Origin: JBFWVD01 sp050246915
Lineage (GTDB): Bacteria; Actinomycetota; Acidimicrobiia; Acidimicrobiales; Ilumatobacteraceae
Direction of reading: 5' to 3'
Length of the DNA: 64,000 nt
NCBI GenBank assembly: GCA_050246915.1
Contig: JBFWVD010000011.1
Span: forward strand, 25,703-89,702
This document shows positions 42,175-50,436 of the stretch, piece by piece. The notes beneath the pieces are model-generated. The model worked only from the letters and a program-made list of their open reading frames with translations. It searched no databases and was not told the DNA's origin. How positions within the stretch are numbered: the stretch's first letter is position 1; each line of letters begins with the position of its first letter. Made by a program: the position numbers and the translations under genes.

Positions 42175-43407
42175 ATGGGCGTCGTCGCAGGTGTGTGCGA
42201 CGATCATCCGGTGAACGCGCCACGCTGGAGAGATCGCTCCCGTCTTCCACGGGTTCATCGCAGCAACGATCGCCTCGTCGCAGGGGTCGCTGGAGGTTGG
42301 GCCGATCGCTGGGGTGTCGAGCCGACCGTGGTGCGGGCCTCGATCGGCCTGCTCACGTTGGCCGGCGGCGTCGGGGTCGGCATGTACGCCATCGGTGCGC
42401 TGCTGTCCGAGCCTGCTGCGCGACCAGCACTGCCCGCTGCAATGCCCCGCAGCGACCGTCACCGGCGGGGGGCCGCCATCGCTTGTATGACCGCAGCATT
42501 GGCGATCGCCTTACGGGCAGTTGGGCTGTGGCCTGGCGACGGCGTGATGATTCCCGCAGCGGCGGCTGCCGCAGGCATCGCAGTCGCCTGGTCTCGCAGT
42601 GCAGCGCCGTCAACCTTGCTTGCCTCGCATGGATGGGCCTGGCAAGTGGTGCGCATCGTCGCCGGGGTGGGGCTCCTCGCCGCTGGCGTGTTGTCGCTGG
42701 CCAGTCGGACCGGGGGTCTAGCCAGTGTCGGCGCGTCGGCGAGCGCAATTGCCGTTGTCATTGGTGGCCTCGCGATGTTTGCCGCTCCGGCATTCGGTCG
42801 TGTGTTGCGCACGCTCGACGATGAACGTTCCATGCGCATTCGCGAGGACGAGCGTTCTGTCGTCGCGGCCCACCTGCACGACTCGGTGCTCCAGTCGTTG
42901 GTGATGATCCAGCGAACCGACGATCCGCGCCGCATGGCCAACCTTGCGCGGCGCGAGGAGCGCGAGCTGCGCGCCTGGCTCTACGGGTCTGTCCCGGTCG
43001 GCGAGCCGACATCACTGCACCAAGCAGTCGATGCCCTCATCGTCGAGATCGAGCGTGACCACGACGTTCGAGTGGAGGCCGTCGTCGTGGGTGACCAACC
43101 GCTCGACGACTCGGCACGCGTCTTGATCGCTTCGCTCCGAGAGGCGATCGTGAACGCCGCTCGCCACGCCGGTGTCGCTCGTATCGATGTGTTCATCGAC
43201 GCCGACGACGCGGAGTTGTCAGGTTTCGTGCGAGACACCGGTACAGGCTTCGATCCAGCCGTCGTGCCCGAGGATCGCCGTGGCGTGCGTGATTCCATCA
43301 TCGGGCGGGTCCGACGGGCAGGGGGCACCGCAGTGTTGACCACGAGCGTCGGCGTCGGCACAGAGGTCGAGCTTCGTATACCCCGCCGACGGCCGAGCAC
43401 GTCATGA
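42175..43407 (+). CDS. PspC-fused sensor histidine kinase
   Basis: A 410-residue protein with an N-terminal PspC domain (NDRLVAGVAGGWADRWGVEPTVVRASIGLL), four to five further transmembrane helices, a dimerisation/phosphoacceptor helix with His235 (AAHLHDSVLQSL) and an HATPase domain (REAIVNAARHAG, RDTGTGFDP). It is the two-component sensor of the NarL/LuxR type. The ATG at 42175 is kept, but an in-frame GTG at 42211 is possible. The start of its regulator overlaps its stop (ATGA), so they are coupled. The PspC domain suggests that it reads the same envelope signal as the divergent gene. Confidence 0.88.
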   Translation: MGVVAGVCDDHPVNAPRWRDRSRLPRVHRSNDRLVAGVAGGWADRWGVEPTVVRASIGLLTLAGGVGVGMYAIGALLSEPAARPALPAAMPRSDRHRRGAAIACMTAALAIALRAVGLWPGDGVMIPAAAAAAGIAVAWSRSAAPSTLLASHGWAWQVVRIVAGVGLLAAGVLSLASRTGGLASVGASASAIAVVIGGLAMFAAPAFGRVLRTLDDERSMRIREDERSVVAAHLHDSVLQSLVMIQRTDDPRRMANLARREERELRAWLYGSVPVGEPTSLHQAVDALIVEIERDHDVRVEAVVVGDQPLDDSARVLIASLREAIVNAARHAGVARIDVFIDADDAELSGFVRDTGTGFDPAVVPEDRRGVRDSIIGRVRRAGGTAVLTTSVGVGTEVELRIPRRRPSTS

Positions 43408-44063
43408 GCGTGCGAGTCATCCTCGTCGAGGACCACGCGCTGTTTCGCGCCGGTGTACGGACCGAGCTCAACGAGCTGTGCCGGGACGACAACGATCCGC
43501 GCGTCGTGGTCGTGGGTGAGGCGAACGACGTCGACGAGGCAGTGGCCACGATCGCAGCCGTTCCAGCTGACGTGGTGCTGCTCGACGTTCACCTCCCTGG
43601 CGGCGGAGGGCAGCAGGTCATTCGATCCGTCCGTGAGATACCCGGCGCGCCGCGCTTCTTGGCCCTGTCGGTCTCGGACGCGGCCGATGATGTGATCGCC
43701 GTCGTACGCGCCGGTGCACGCGGGTATGTGACCAAGACGATCACCGCCGCCGATCTGCTCGACGCTGTGCTCCGGGTTCACGACGGGGACGCGGTCTTCT
43801 CTCCTCGCCTGGCCGGCTTCGTGCTCGACACGTTCTCGGGCGAGCTGCCGACCCCCAACGACCCCGAGCTCGATCTGCTCACCCCACGCGAGGACGAAGT
43901 GCTACGCCTCATCGCCCGTGGGTACACGTACAAAGAGATCGGGGCACGCATGCACTTGTCGGTGAAGACGATCGAGACCCACGTATCGGCCGTGCTCCGC
44001 AAACTGCAGCTGTCGAATCGCCATCAGCTGACAGCCTGGGCCAATCAGCGCCGCCTCATCTGA
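43404..44063 (+). CDS. LuxR/NarL-type response regulator
   Basis: A 219-residue regulator with a receiver domain, phosphoacceptor Asp61 in LLDVHLPGGG and acidic pair E9/D10, and a C-terminal LuxR helix-turn-helix (LTPREDEVLRLIARGYTYKEI, then SVKTIETHVSAVLRKL). It is paired with the PspC-kinase by a four-base overlap. It probably regulates the divergent PspC gene and its own operon. The stop codon lies at the left edge of hairpin repeat copy B. Confidence 0.92.
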   Translation: MSVRVILVEDHALFRAGVRTELNELCRDDNDPRVVVVGEANDVDEAVATIAAVPADVVLLDVHLPGGGGQQVIRSVREIPGAPRFLALSVSDAADDVIAVVRAGARGYVTKTITAADLLDAVLRVHDGDAVFSPRLAGFVLDTFSGELPTPNDPELDLLTPREDEVLRLIARGYTYKEIGARMHLSVKTIETHVSAVLRKLQLSNRHQLTAWANQRRLI

Positions 44064-44123
44064 GCGAACTGACGACAACTCGCCACACAGAGTGCCGTCA
44101 ACTCTCCCGAGTTTGGGGCGAGT
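44062..44123. repeat. Hairpin repeat copy B, flanking the PspC module
   Basis: It starts GAGCGAACTGACGAC (its first bases belong to the stop codon) and shares four blocks with copy A. Internal complementary pairs are ACTCGCC (44078-44084) with GGCGAGT (44117-44123), AACTC with GAGTT around TCCC (44100-44113), and TGACG with CGTCA. It lies between the convergent regulator and carboxyltransferase genes. Confidence 0.7.
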
Positions 44124-44134
44124 GACGTTGAGGA

Positions 44135-45649
44135 TCACAACCCCGGTTTCGGGCGCCGGTTGACGCGGTGCTCGGCCATCGCCAATCCGTCGATGAGCGC
44201 GTTGCGAAGCTCGCGCGGATCGACCACGTCATCGACACCGAGGCGATCGGCCAGCCCATACGGTCCGCCGCGCTGCGCCTTCTCCATCTTCTGTCGCGTC
44301 TCGTCGTCGAGGTTCGCCGTCATGCCGCCACTTTGGGCTGGCATCGACGCGATGTTCGCGGATGGCAACGCCAGGTTCAGTGTCTGGCGATCATGGGGCA
44401 TGTGGGCCATGGTCACCAGACCGAACCCGAAGCCCTTGCGCATGAGCACGCTGATCTTCGGCGTGCGCAACCGGCGTTCGGCCAGATACATGCGACCACC
44501 CCACTTGAGCACACCGTCGCGCTCCGCCTTCGACCCGGCCAACACTCCGGGGTTGTCGAGTAGGAAGATGACCGGCTGACCGAACGTGTCACACAGCGTG
44601 ATGAAGTCCATGGCCTTGATGGCCGCTGCAGCATCGAGCGCCCCAGCCTGCACCGCAGGGTTGTTGGCCACGAAGCCGACGGCCTGCCCGCCGAGGAACG
44701 CGAACCCGACGCTCATCGCCATGCCGTACATCGGTTGCACTTCGAAGTAGTCGTTGTCGTCGACCATTGCTTCGATGACCTTGCGCACGTCGTAGGGACG
44801 CCGTGCGTTGGGAGGGATGATGTCGAGCAGTTCGGGCACCAACCGTGGTCCGGTGTCGCCGCTGTCGCGCCACGGCGCCGGCTCGTGCACGTTCGATGGG
44901 AAGTACTCGAGGTAGGCGCGCGCAAGGGCAATTGCCTCGGCATCGGTGTCGGCCACGTTGTGCGCCGTGCCGGCCTGCTGCACGCACACCCGCCACCCGC
45001 CCAGCTCCTCGTTGGTGATGTCCTCGCCAGTGGCGGCTTTCACCAGCGCCGGCCCGCCGGTGAAGAGCGAAGCCGCCTTGGTCATCACGACGAAGTCAGC
45101 CATGGGTGCCGCCAGTGCGCCATGCCCAGCCGAGGCGCCGAGCACCAGACACACCACCGGCACCTCCCCTTTGGCATCGGCCATGGGTTCGAGATCGTTC
45201 GGCACACGGGCCGGCGTTCCGGTCCGCACGCCCAACCGGGCCCCCGCACCTTCTTTCATCCACACCAGCGGCATGCCTTCTTGGATGGCCAACTCCGCAG
45301 TGCGATAGCGCTTGTAGCTACCGAGCGTGCCGACCGAACCGGCCTTGATGGTGAAGTCCTCGGCACCGGCCATCACCGGCCGCCCGTTGATGCGACCGGT
45401 TCCGCACACGAACCCGTCAGCCGGGATGTCCTCCTTGTTCCCCACGAGGGCACCGATCTCCCGGAAGGTCCCCGGGTCGAACAATGCATCGATGCGCTGA
45501 CGCACGTCGAGCTTGCCCTGAGCATGCATGACCCGTTCGACCCGCTCGGCGCCACCCATCTCGCCAGCACGAGCTTTGGCCGCGGCCAACCGATCGAGCC
45601 AGGGCCCCCATTCGTCGCGATTGCTCTGCGGGTCCTGCGGCGTGGTCAC
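44135..45649 (-). CDS. Acyl-CoA carboxylase carboxyltransferase (beta) subunit
   Basis: A 504-residue crotonase-fold carboxyltransferase that moves CO2 from carboxybiotin to an acyl-CoA. It has the N-terminal VCGTGRINGRPV, the oxyanion-type GASAGHGALAAPMADF region, and a C-terminal half with FITLCDTFGQPVIFLLDNPGV. The start is GTG at 45649. No biotin carboxylase or biotin carrier gene lies in the window, so it must work with a subunit encoded elsewhere. Which acyl-CoA is carboxylated cannot be told. Confidence 0.87.
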   Translation of the reverse strand: MTTPQDPQSNRDEWGPWLDRLAAAKARAGEMGGAERVERVMHAQGKLDVRQRIDALFDPGTFREIGALVGNKEDIPADGFVCGTGRINGRPVMAGAEDFTIKAGSVGTLGSYKRYRTAELAIQEGMPLVWMKEGAGARLGVRTGTPARVPNDLEPMADAKGEVPVVCLVLGASAGHGALAAPMADFVVMTKAASLFTGGPALVKAATGEDITNEELGGWRVCVQQAGTAHNVADTDAEAIALARAYLEYFPSNVHEPAPWRDSGDTGPRLVPELLDIIPPNARRPYDVRKVIEAMVDDNDYFEVQPMYGMAMSVGFAFLGGQAVGFVANNPAVQAGALDAAAAIKAMDFITLCDTFGQPVIFLLDNPGVLAGSKAERDGVLKWGGRMYLAERRLRTPKISVLMRKGFGFGLVTMAHMPHDRQTLNLALPSANIASMPAQSGGMTANLDDETRQKMEKAQRGGPYGLADRLGVDDVVDPRELRNALIDGLAMAEHRVNRRPKPGL

Positions 45650-45732
45650 CCCACCATTGTGCCCCGCTGCCCTGCCGTGGACGGGCAACCCAGTCGGACA
45701 AGGACCAATCGCCACGGCAGTACGCTCCGCGC

Positions 45733-46875
45733 ATGGGGGAGACACCGTTCACGTTCACACTCGAACCAGCCGCAGTGGCCGACCTGCGGGACCGACTCGG
45801 TCGCACTCGATGGCCGGAGCGAGAGGCCGTCGAGGATTGGTCGCAGGGCGTTCCGCTCGAATGGCTCCAAGACATGTGCGAGTACTGGCGAGATGACTTC
45901 GACTTCGCCGCGTTCGCACAGCGGCTGAACCAGTTCCCGCAGTTCCGTCGTGAGCTCGACGGCCTCGGCATCCACTACATCCACGCCCGATCACCCGAGC
46001 CCGACGCCGTCCCGTTGATCATGACCCATGGTTGGCCGGGCACCGTCGTGGAGTTCTTGAAGGTGATCGGACCGCTGTCCGATCCCCGTGCCCACGGTGG
46101 CGATCCCGCCGACGCGTTCCACGTCGTGTGCCCATCGCTGCCGGGATACGCCTTCAGCGACAAGCCCAAGCGCAACGGTTGGGGCCTCGAGAAGATCGGA
46201 GCAGCATGGGCGACGCTCATGAGCGACTTGGGCTACGACTCATATGTCGCTCAGGGAGGCGATTGGGGCGCTGGTGTCACCGCATGCATCGGTGCGCTCG
46301 ACCCCGCGCACTGCAGAGCCATCCACGTGAACATCGTTCCCTCCTTCCCCAACGAGGAGCAGCTGGCCTCTCCCACACCTGAAGAGATGGTCGAACTGCA
46401 GAAGATGGCAACGCACCAGCGATGGGGCACCGGGTATTCGCAGGAGCAGATGACCCGACCCCAGACCATCGGCTACAGCCTGGTGGACTCGCCGACGGGA
46501 CAGGCTGCCTGGATCCTCGAGAAGTTCTGGGCCTGGACCGATTGCGATGGACATCCCGAGAACGCGTTGCATCGCGATGATCTCCTCGACAACGTCTCCC
46601 TCTATTGGTTCACCGCCTCTGGTGCATCATCGGCACGCCTGTACTGGGAGAGCTTCGAGCAGTTCGGCACGGCCGGAGGGCCGGTTCGCGTGCCCACCGG
46701 GGTCACCCACTTCCCCAAGGAGGTGGCCAACATGAGCCGTCGATGGGCCGAGAACCGCTTCAGCAACATCAACCACTGGAACAGCGTGGACAAAGGCGGG
46801 CACTTCGCGGCGTTCGAGCAGCCCGAGATCTTCATCGACGAAGTGAGAACATGCTTCAGATCGACACGGAAGTAG
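45733..46875 (+). CDS. Epoxide hydrolase (EHN-type alpha/beta hydrolase)
   Basis: A 380-residue alpha/beta hydrolase with the N-terminal epoxide-hydrolase segment (FTFTLEPAAVADLRDRLGRT, then WPEREAVEDWSQG) found in microsomal-type enzymes. The oxyanion loop is HGWPG (99-103), the nucleophile is Asp177 in GGDWGAGV, and the histidine lies in DKGGHFAAFEQPE near residue 360. The reaction opens an epoxide to a diol. The gene is divergent from the carboxyltransferase. An ancillary role in terpenoid or aromatic breakdown is possible. Confidence 0.92.
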   Translation: MGETPFTFTLEPAAVADLRDRLGRTRWPEREAVEDWSQGVPLEWLQDMCEYWRDDFDFAAFAQRLNQFPQFRRELDGLGIHYIHARSPEPDAVPLIMTHGWPGTVVEFLKVIGPLSDPRAHGGDPADAFHVVCPSLPGYAFSDKPKRNGWGLEKIGAAWATLMSDLGYDSYVAQGGDWGAGVTACIGALDPAHCRAIHVNIVPSFPNEEQLASPTPEEMVELQKMATHQRWGTGYSQEQMTRPQTIGYSLVDSPTGQAAWILEKFWAWTDCDGHPENALHRDDLLDNVSLYWFTASGASSARLYWESFEQFGTAGGPVRVPTGVTHFPKEVANMSRRWAENRFSNINHWNSVDKGGHFAAFEQPEIFIDEVRTCFRSTRK

Positions 46876-46913
46876 ATCGCGCTCGAACCTGAAATGCGAT
46901 AGACCGTGGGACA

Positions 46914-48269
46914 ATGGCGGCGGGCGCGTTCGGCGGGAAGGGGCGTGTTCTTCGCCACCCAGCGCAATACATCGCTCTCACCTTCTTCGGTACCACGCTG
47001 CTTGGCACGCTGCTGCTGAGCCTGCCGATGGCGCGACGAGGACCAGGCGCCGCCCCGATCACCACAGCGCTCTTCACCGCCACGTCAGCCACGTGCGTGA
47101 CAGGACACGCTGTGGTCGACACACCCACCTACTGGAGCGGATTCGGGCAGGTCGTCGTCGTGGCGCTCGTCCAGGTTGGCGGTCTCGGGATCATGACCTT
47201 GTCGTCTCTACTCATGATCGTGCTGAGCCGTCGTCTCGGACTCCGTCAGCGGATCATCGCTGCAGCCGAGACGGGGACGTTGCGACTCGGCGACGTCCGG
47301 GCACTGTTGCTGTCCGTGGTGAAGATGACGATGGTCGCGGAGATGGCCACCGCTGTGGTGCTGTTCTTGCGCCTGTGGCTCACCCACGACAACTCGTTCG
47401 CCCGCTCGTGGGCGCTGGCTGGATTCCACGCGGTGTCAGCATTCAACAACGCCGGGTTCGCGCTCTACTCCGACAACCTGGTGTCCTTCCAGAATGATCC
47501 GATCATCTTGATAGTGATCGGTGTAGCAGTCATCGTCGGCGGGCTGGGGTTCCCGGTGTGGCGCCAGATCCTGGCGCACCCACGATCGCCGAAGCTCTGG
47601 GATCTGCACACGAAGATCACGATGCTCACGACGGTGGGGCTACTCGCCACGGGCTGGGTCGCGTTCATGTGGTTCGAGTGGACCAATCCAGCCACGCTTG
47701 GTCCCCTCTCGACCACAGACTCGGTGGTGAACGGGTTCTTCCAGAGCGTCACCACCCGGACCGCCGGCTTCAACTCGATCGACATCGGCGCGATGAACGA
47801 CACCTCGCATCTCATGACCATCCTCCTGATGTTCATCGGTGGCGGTAGTGGATCGACCGCTGGTGGGATCAAGGTCACCACGTTCGCTCTTCTCGGTTTC
47901 GTGATGTGGGCCGAGGTCCGCGGTGAGAAGGACGTGAGCGTGTTCAGACGCCGAGTACCCACCGATGTGCAGCGTCAAGCCCTCACTGTCGCCCTGGCGG
48001 CGGTAGGCGTCGTCGCCGCTTCGACGATGCTGTTGTTGTCGATCACCCACTTCGAACTCGAGGATGTGGCGTTCGAGTCGGTGTCGGCGCTCGGCACAGT
48101 CGGGCTCACCACCGGAATCACGCCAGCACTCCCAGTCCTGGCCCAATGGGTGGTGGCTGCTTTGATGTTCCTCGGACGCATCGGGCCGCCGACCTTGTTC
48201 GCGGCGCTGGTGCTTCGTGACAGAGATCGGCTCTATCGCCATCCCGAGGAAAGGATCATCATTGGCTGA
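46914..48269 (+). CDS. TrkH/KtrB-type potassium uptake channel subunit
   Basis: A 451-residue membrane protein with four pore repeats, each with a selectivity-filter glycine: TSATCVTGH, AFNNAGFA, TTRTAGFN and GTVGLTTG. It is the ion-conducting subunit of a Trk/Ktr K+ system. The TrkA/KtrA regulatory gene starts inside its end. The ATG at 46914 is used, although the first strand is close to the start and no strong ribosome site is seen. Confidence 0.92.
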   Translation: MAAGAFGGKGRVLRHPAQYIALTFFGTTLLGTLLLSLPMARRGPGAAPITTALFTATSATCVTGHAVVDTPTYWSGFGQVVVVALVQVGGLGIMTLSSLLMIVLSRRLGLRQRIIAAAETGTLRLGDVRALLLSVVKMTMVAEMATAVVLFLRLWLTHDNSFARSWALAGFHAVSAFNNAGFALYSDNLVSFQNDPIILIVIGVAVIVGGLGFPVWRQILAHPRSPKLWDLHTKITMLTTVGLLATGWVAFMWFEWTNPATLGPLSTTDSVVNGFFQSVTTRTAGFNSIDIGAMNDTSHLMTILLMFIGGGSGSTAGGIKVTTFALLGFVMWAEVRGEKDVSVFRRRVPTDVQRQALTVALAAVGVVAASTMLLLSITHFELEDVAFESVSALGTVGLTTGITPALPVLAQWVVAALMFLGRIGPPTLFAALVLRDRDRLYRHPEERIIIG

Positions 48270-48975
48270 ACGATCAGCAAGACAACGGACCTTTGGTCAA
48301 GGCCAACCTTCCGGGCGGGCCCCGACCGGCGAGTCGATCGCAGTGCTCGGACTCGGCCGATTCGGCGGAGCCGTGGCATCGGAGTTGGTCCGTCTCGGCT
48401 ACGACGTGCTGGGTGTGGATCATCGCGAGACCGCGGTGCAGTACTACGCGCCGACCATCACACACGTTGTCCAGGCCGACATCACCAGCACCGACGCCTT
48501 GCGACAACTCGGTGTGGATGAGGTGAACCACGCCATTGTGGCCGTCGGATCCGATCTCGAGGCCAGCATCTTGGCGACCGCAGCGCTCGACGAGCTCGGG
48601 ATAGACAACATTTGGGCGAAAGCAGTCACCAAACAACACGGCCGGATACTCCAGCGAGTTGGCGCCCATCACGTCGTCTACCCCGAGCACGACATGGGTC
48701 ATCAGGTCGCTCACATGATCGGAGGGCGCATCCTCGACTGGTTCCAGCTCGATGAACGGTTTGCACTCGTCGAGACCGCGGTGCCAGCTGCGCTCATCGG
48801 CAAGCGGCTCGCCGATGTCGGCGTTCGCGAGAAGCACAACGTCACGATCGTTTGTGTGAAGCCAATGGGCGGCACGTTCGCCGACGCGACCGTCGACACG
48901 ATGTTGGCCCGGGGCGACATACTGCTCATTGCCGGCGAGACGAGCGCGGCAGAAGCCTTCGCTCGCCTCGCTTGA
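48262..48975 (+). CDS. TrkA/KtrA-type regulatory subunit (RCK)
   Basis: A 237-residue protein with an RCK_N domain (SIAVLGLGRFGGAVASEL, then GVDHRE with an acidic beta-2 end for NAD(H)) and a C-terminal RCK_C domain. It gates the TrkH-type channel in response to nucleotides. A TTG at 48262 is preferred, since GAGGAAAGG lies at a suitable distance upstream; it overlaps the channel gene by eight bases. A GTG at 48217 would overlap by 53. Confidence 0.88.
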   Translation: MAERSARQRTFGQGQPSGRAPTGESIAVLGLGRFGGAVASELVRLGYDVLGVDHRETAVQYYAPTITHVVQADITSTDALRQLGVDEVNHAIVAVGSDLEASILATAALDELGIDNIWAKAVTKQHGRILQRVGAHHVVYPEHDMGHQVAHMIGGRILDWFQLDERFALVETAVPAALIGKRLADVGVREKHNVTIVCVKPMGGTFADATVDTMLARGDILLIAGETSAAEAFARLA

Positions 48976-48984
48976 ACCGCCGCC

Positions 48985-49410
48985 CTATATCGCTCTCATC
49001 CGATTCCCGCGGGCGTTGTGCTCCACCTCGGCCAGACCGAGGTGTTCCATCAACGGCGGGACGTACATGCCGAAGCGGCCGCGCAGACCCTTCTTGAGCC
49101 CGTACCAGCCGCCGACAGCGTTGGACGGCGAGCGTCCCCACGCCTCGACCGTGCCCTCTTTGGCCGGCTTCTGCTCATCGGCCGAGCCCAGCTCCATCCA
49201 GTCACCATGCGCCCGCAACATGGCGTGGAGATCGTCGAGGCACCGGGCGTCGTAGAGCAACACGGTCTTGCCGACGGTGCAGACGATGACATCCTTGCCG
49301 TCGCGCACATCGCGGTGCATCGTGTAGTCCGAGCTCAATGGCGGTGTCTTGAGGACCCACGGATCGCTGGCCGTACCGCTCCCGCTGCTGATCGATGTTT
49401 CGCCCATCAT
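48985..49410 (-). CDS. Conserved hypothetical protein
   Basis: A 141-residue soluble protein that I recognise only as a recurrent actinobacterial protein. It has ASDPWVLKTPPLSSDYTMHRD, TVGKTVLLYDARC, HGDWMELGSADEQKPA and GLKKGLRGRFGMYVPPLMEHLGL, stretches that look strongly conserved. No function can be given. Two ATGs (49410 and 49407) adjoin AAGGGAGACA. It follows the frameshifted SRPBCC gene on the same strand and converges on the KtrA gene, nine bases apart. Confidence 0.65.
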   Translation of the reverse strand: MMGETSISSGSGTASDPWVLKTPPLSSDYTMHRDVRDGKDVIVCTVGKTVLLYDARCLDDLHAMLRAHGDWMELGSADEQKPAKEGTVEAWGRSPSNAVGGWYGLKKGLRGRFGMYVPPLMEHLGLAEVEHNARGNRMRAI

Positions 49411-49442
49411 TGTCTCCCTTGTGTTTGCGATCCGTCGCCAGA

Positions 49443-49905
49443 TCAGTTGACCGAACGCGTCTGACCCTCGTCGTCGGTGAGCATGGCTCGATAGGCGCCG
49501 CTCACGGCGCTCCAGCCGGCAATGGTCCGCTCCCGTCGTGTGGCGCCATCGGGGCCGAGTTCGTCCCAACCGGTCTGCTCCAGGCGCACCCGTGTGCCGT
49601 GTTCGAGCGCTGTGAACGTGAGCGACACCTTGGTCGCCTCGGTGCGGGGGGAAGAACAGGTGCCACAGGTACTCGACGCGATGCGGTGGTTCCCACACGA
49701 GCACCTCACCCCACGCATGACGACTGCCATCGACGCCGGTCTCGAAGATCTCACCACCGGCTCTGGGCTCGAACACGATGGCAGCCGGATCGGCGGTGAC
49801 CGTGTGACCCTTCGGCCACCACAACTCGCCGCGGGCCGTCCACGTCTCGAACGCATGCGCCGGCTCCGCCGCCACCGTGAACTCGACCACGAGGGGTGGG
49901 ATCAT
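49443..49905 (-). pseudogene. SRPBCC (AHSA1-type) protein, frameshifted
   Basis: The first part reads MIPPLVVEFTVAAEPAHAFE to YLWHLFFPP in one frame. The rest (RTEATKVSLTFTALEHGTR to DDEGQTRSVN) continues in another. The switch falls at a run of six C on the coding strand (about 49646-49651); a run of seven would restore one frame of about 154 residues, ending at 49443. Such proteins bind hydrophobic ligands and are often encoded with an ArsR repressor. The error could be a real mutation or a sequencing slip at the homopolymer. Confidence 0.75.
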
Positions 49906-50288
49906 CGACTCTGCCGCAGTCGCGAGAGGTCCGAAGGTGTCGTGTTCTCGGCCACGATCTGGAAACGCCGTGTCGCCTCAGCCCACAGGTCTTCGAAGTA
50001 GCGCCGCAACTCGTCGACACCGGCGGCTTCGAGTCGATAGACGCGCCGTGCGCCATCGGCCTCGTCCGAAACGAGATGCGCTTCCTTCAGCAGTCGCAGA
50101 TGGCGCGACACCGCCGGGCGGCTGATGGGCAGGCGATCAGCGATGGACTGCACCGACGAGGGCGCCGCCGCCAGGAGCTCGATGATGGCTCGTCGGTTCG
50201 GGTCGCCGAACGCATCGAGGGCCGCCGAGGTCGACGCGAATGTCTTCTGCCGAGTTCGCACTGATCGAGACGCGCCCGCTGCCGCCAC
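49902..50288 (-). CDS. ArsR-family winged-helix regulator
   Basis: A 128-residue ArsR/SmtB-type repressor with FGDPNRRAIIELLAAAPSSVQSIADRLPISRPAVSRHLRLLKEA as helix-turn-helix and wing. No metal-binding cysteine pair is seen, so it probably belongs to the group paired with SRPBCC proteins. GTG at 50288 lies six bases after a TACGGT -10-like box (leaderless); TTG at 50294 is another option. The stop overlaps the SRPBCC start by four bases. Confidence 0.82.
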   Translation of the reverse strand: MAAAGASRSVRTRQKTFASTSAALDAFGDPNRRAIIELLAAAPSSVQSIADRLPISRPAVSRHLRLLKEAHLVSDEADGARRVYRLEAAGVDELRRYFEDLWAEATRRFQIVAENTTPSDLSRLRQSR

Positions 50289-50297
50289 GATCAAACC

Positions 50298-50313
50298 GTA
50301 ACACGTTGGTTAC
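50298..50313. promoter_or_regulatory. Candidate ArsR operator
   Basis: GTAAC-N6-GTTAC is a perfect 5-bp-arm inverted repeat that overlaps the TACGGT -10-like box (50295-50300) of the ArsR gene. It lies between this gene and the divergent molybdenum hydroxylase. Confidence 0.45.
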
Positions 50314-50436
50314 CGCCCTGGTGACGGCACCGCTGTGATTGACCCATCGCTCCCCACCAACGAAACTGCCGTTCGCCTATCGGGGTATGAGCCAGCGCAT
50401 CTGTCGCGAGGTCACCATGACGCAGAGGGGAAACAG

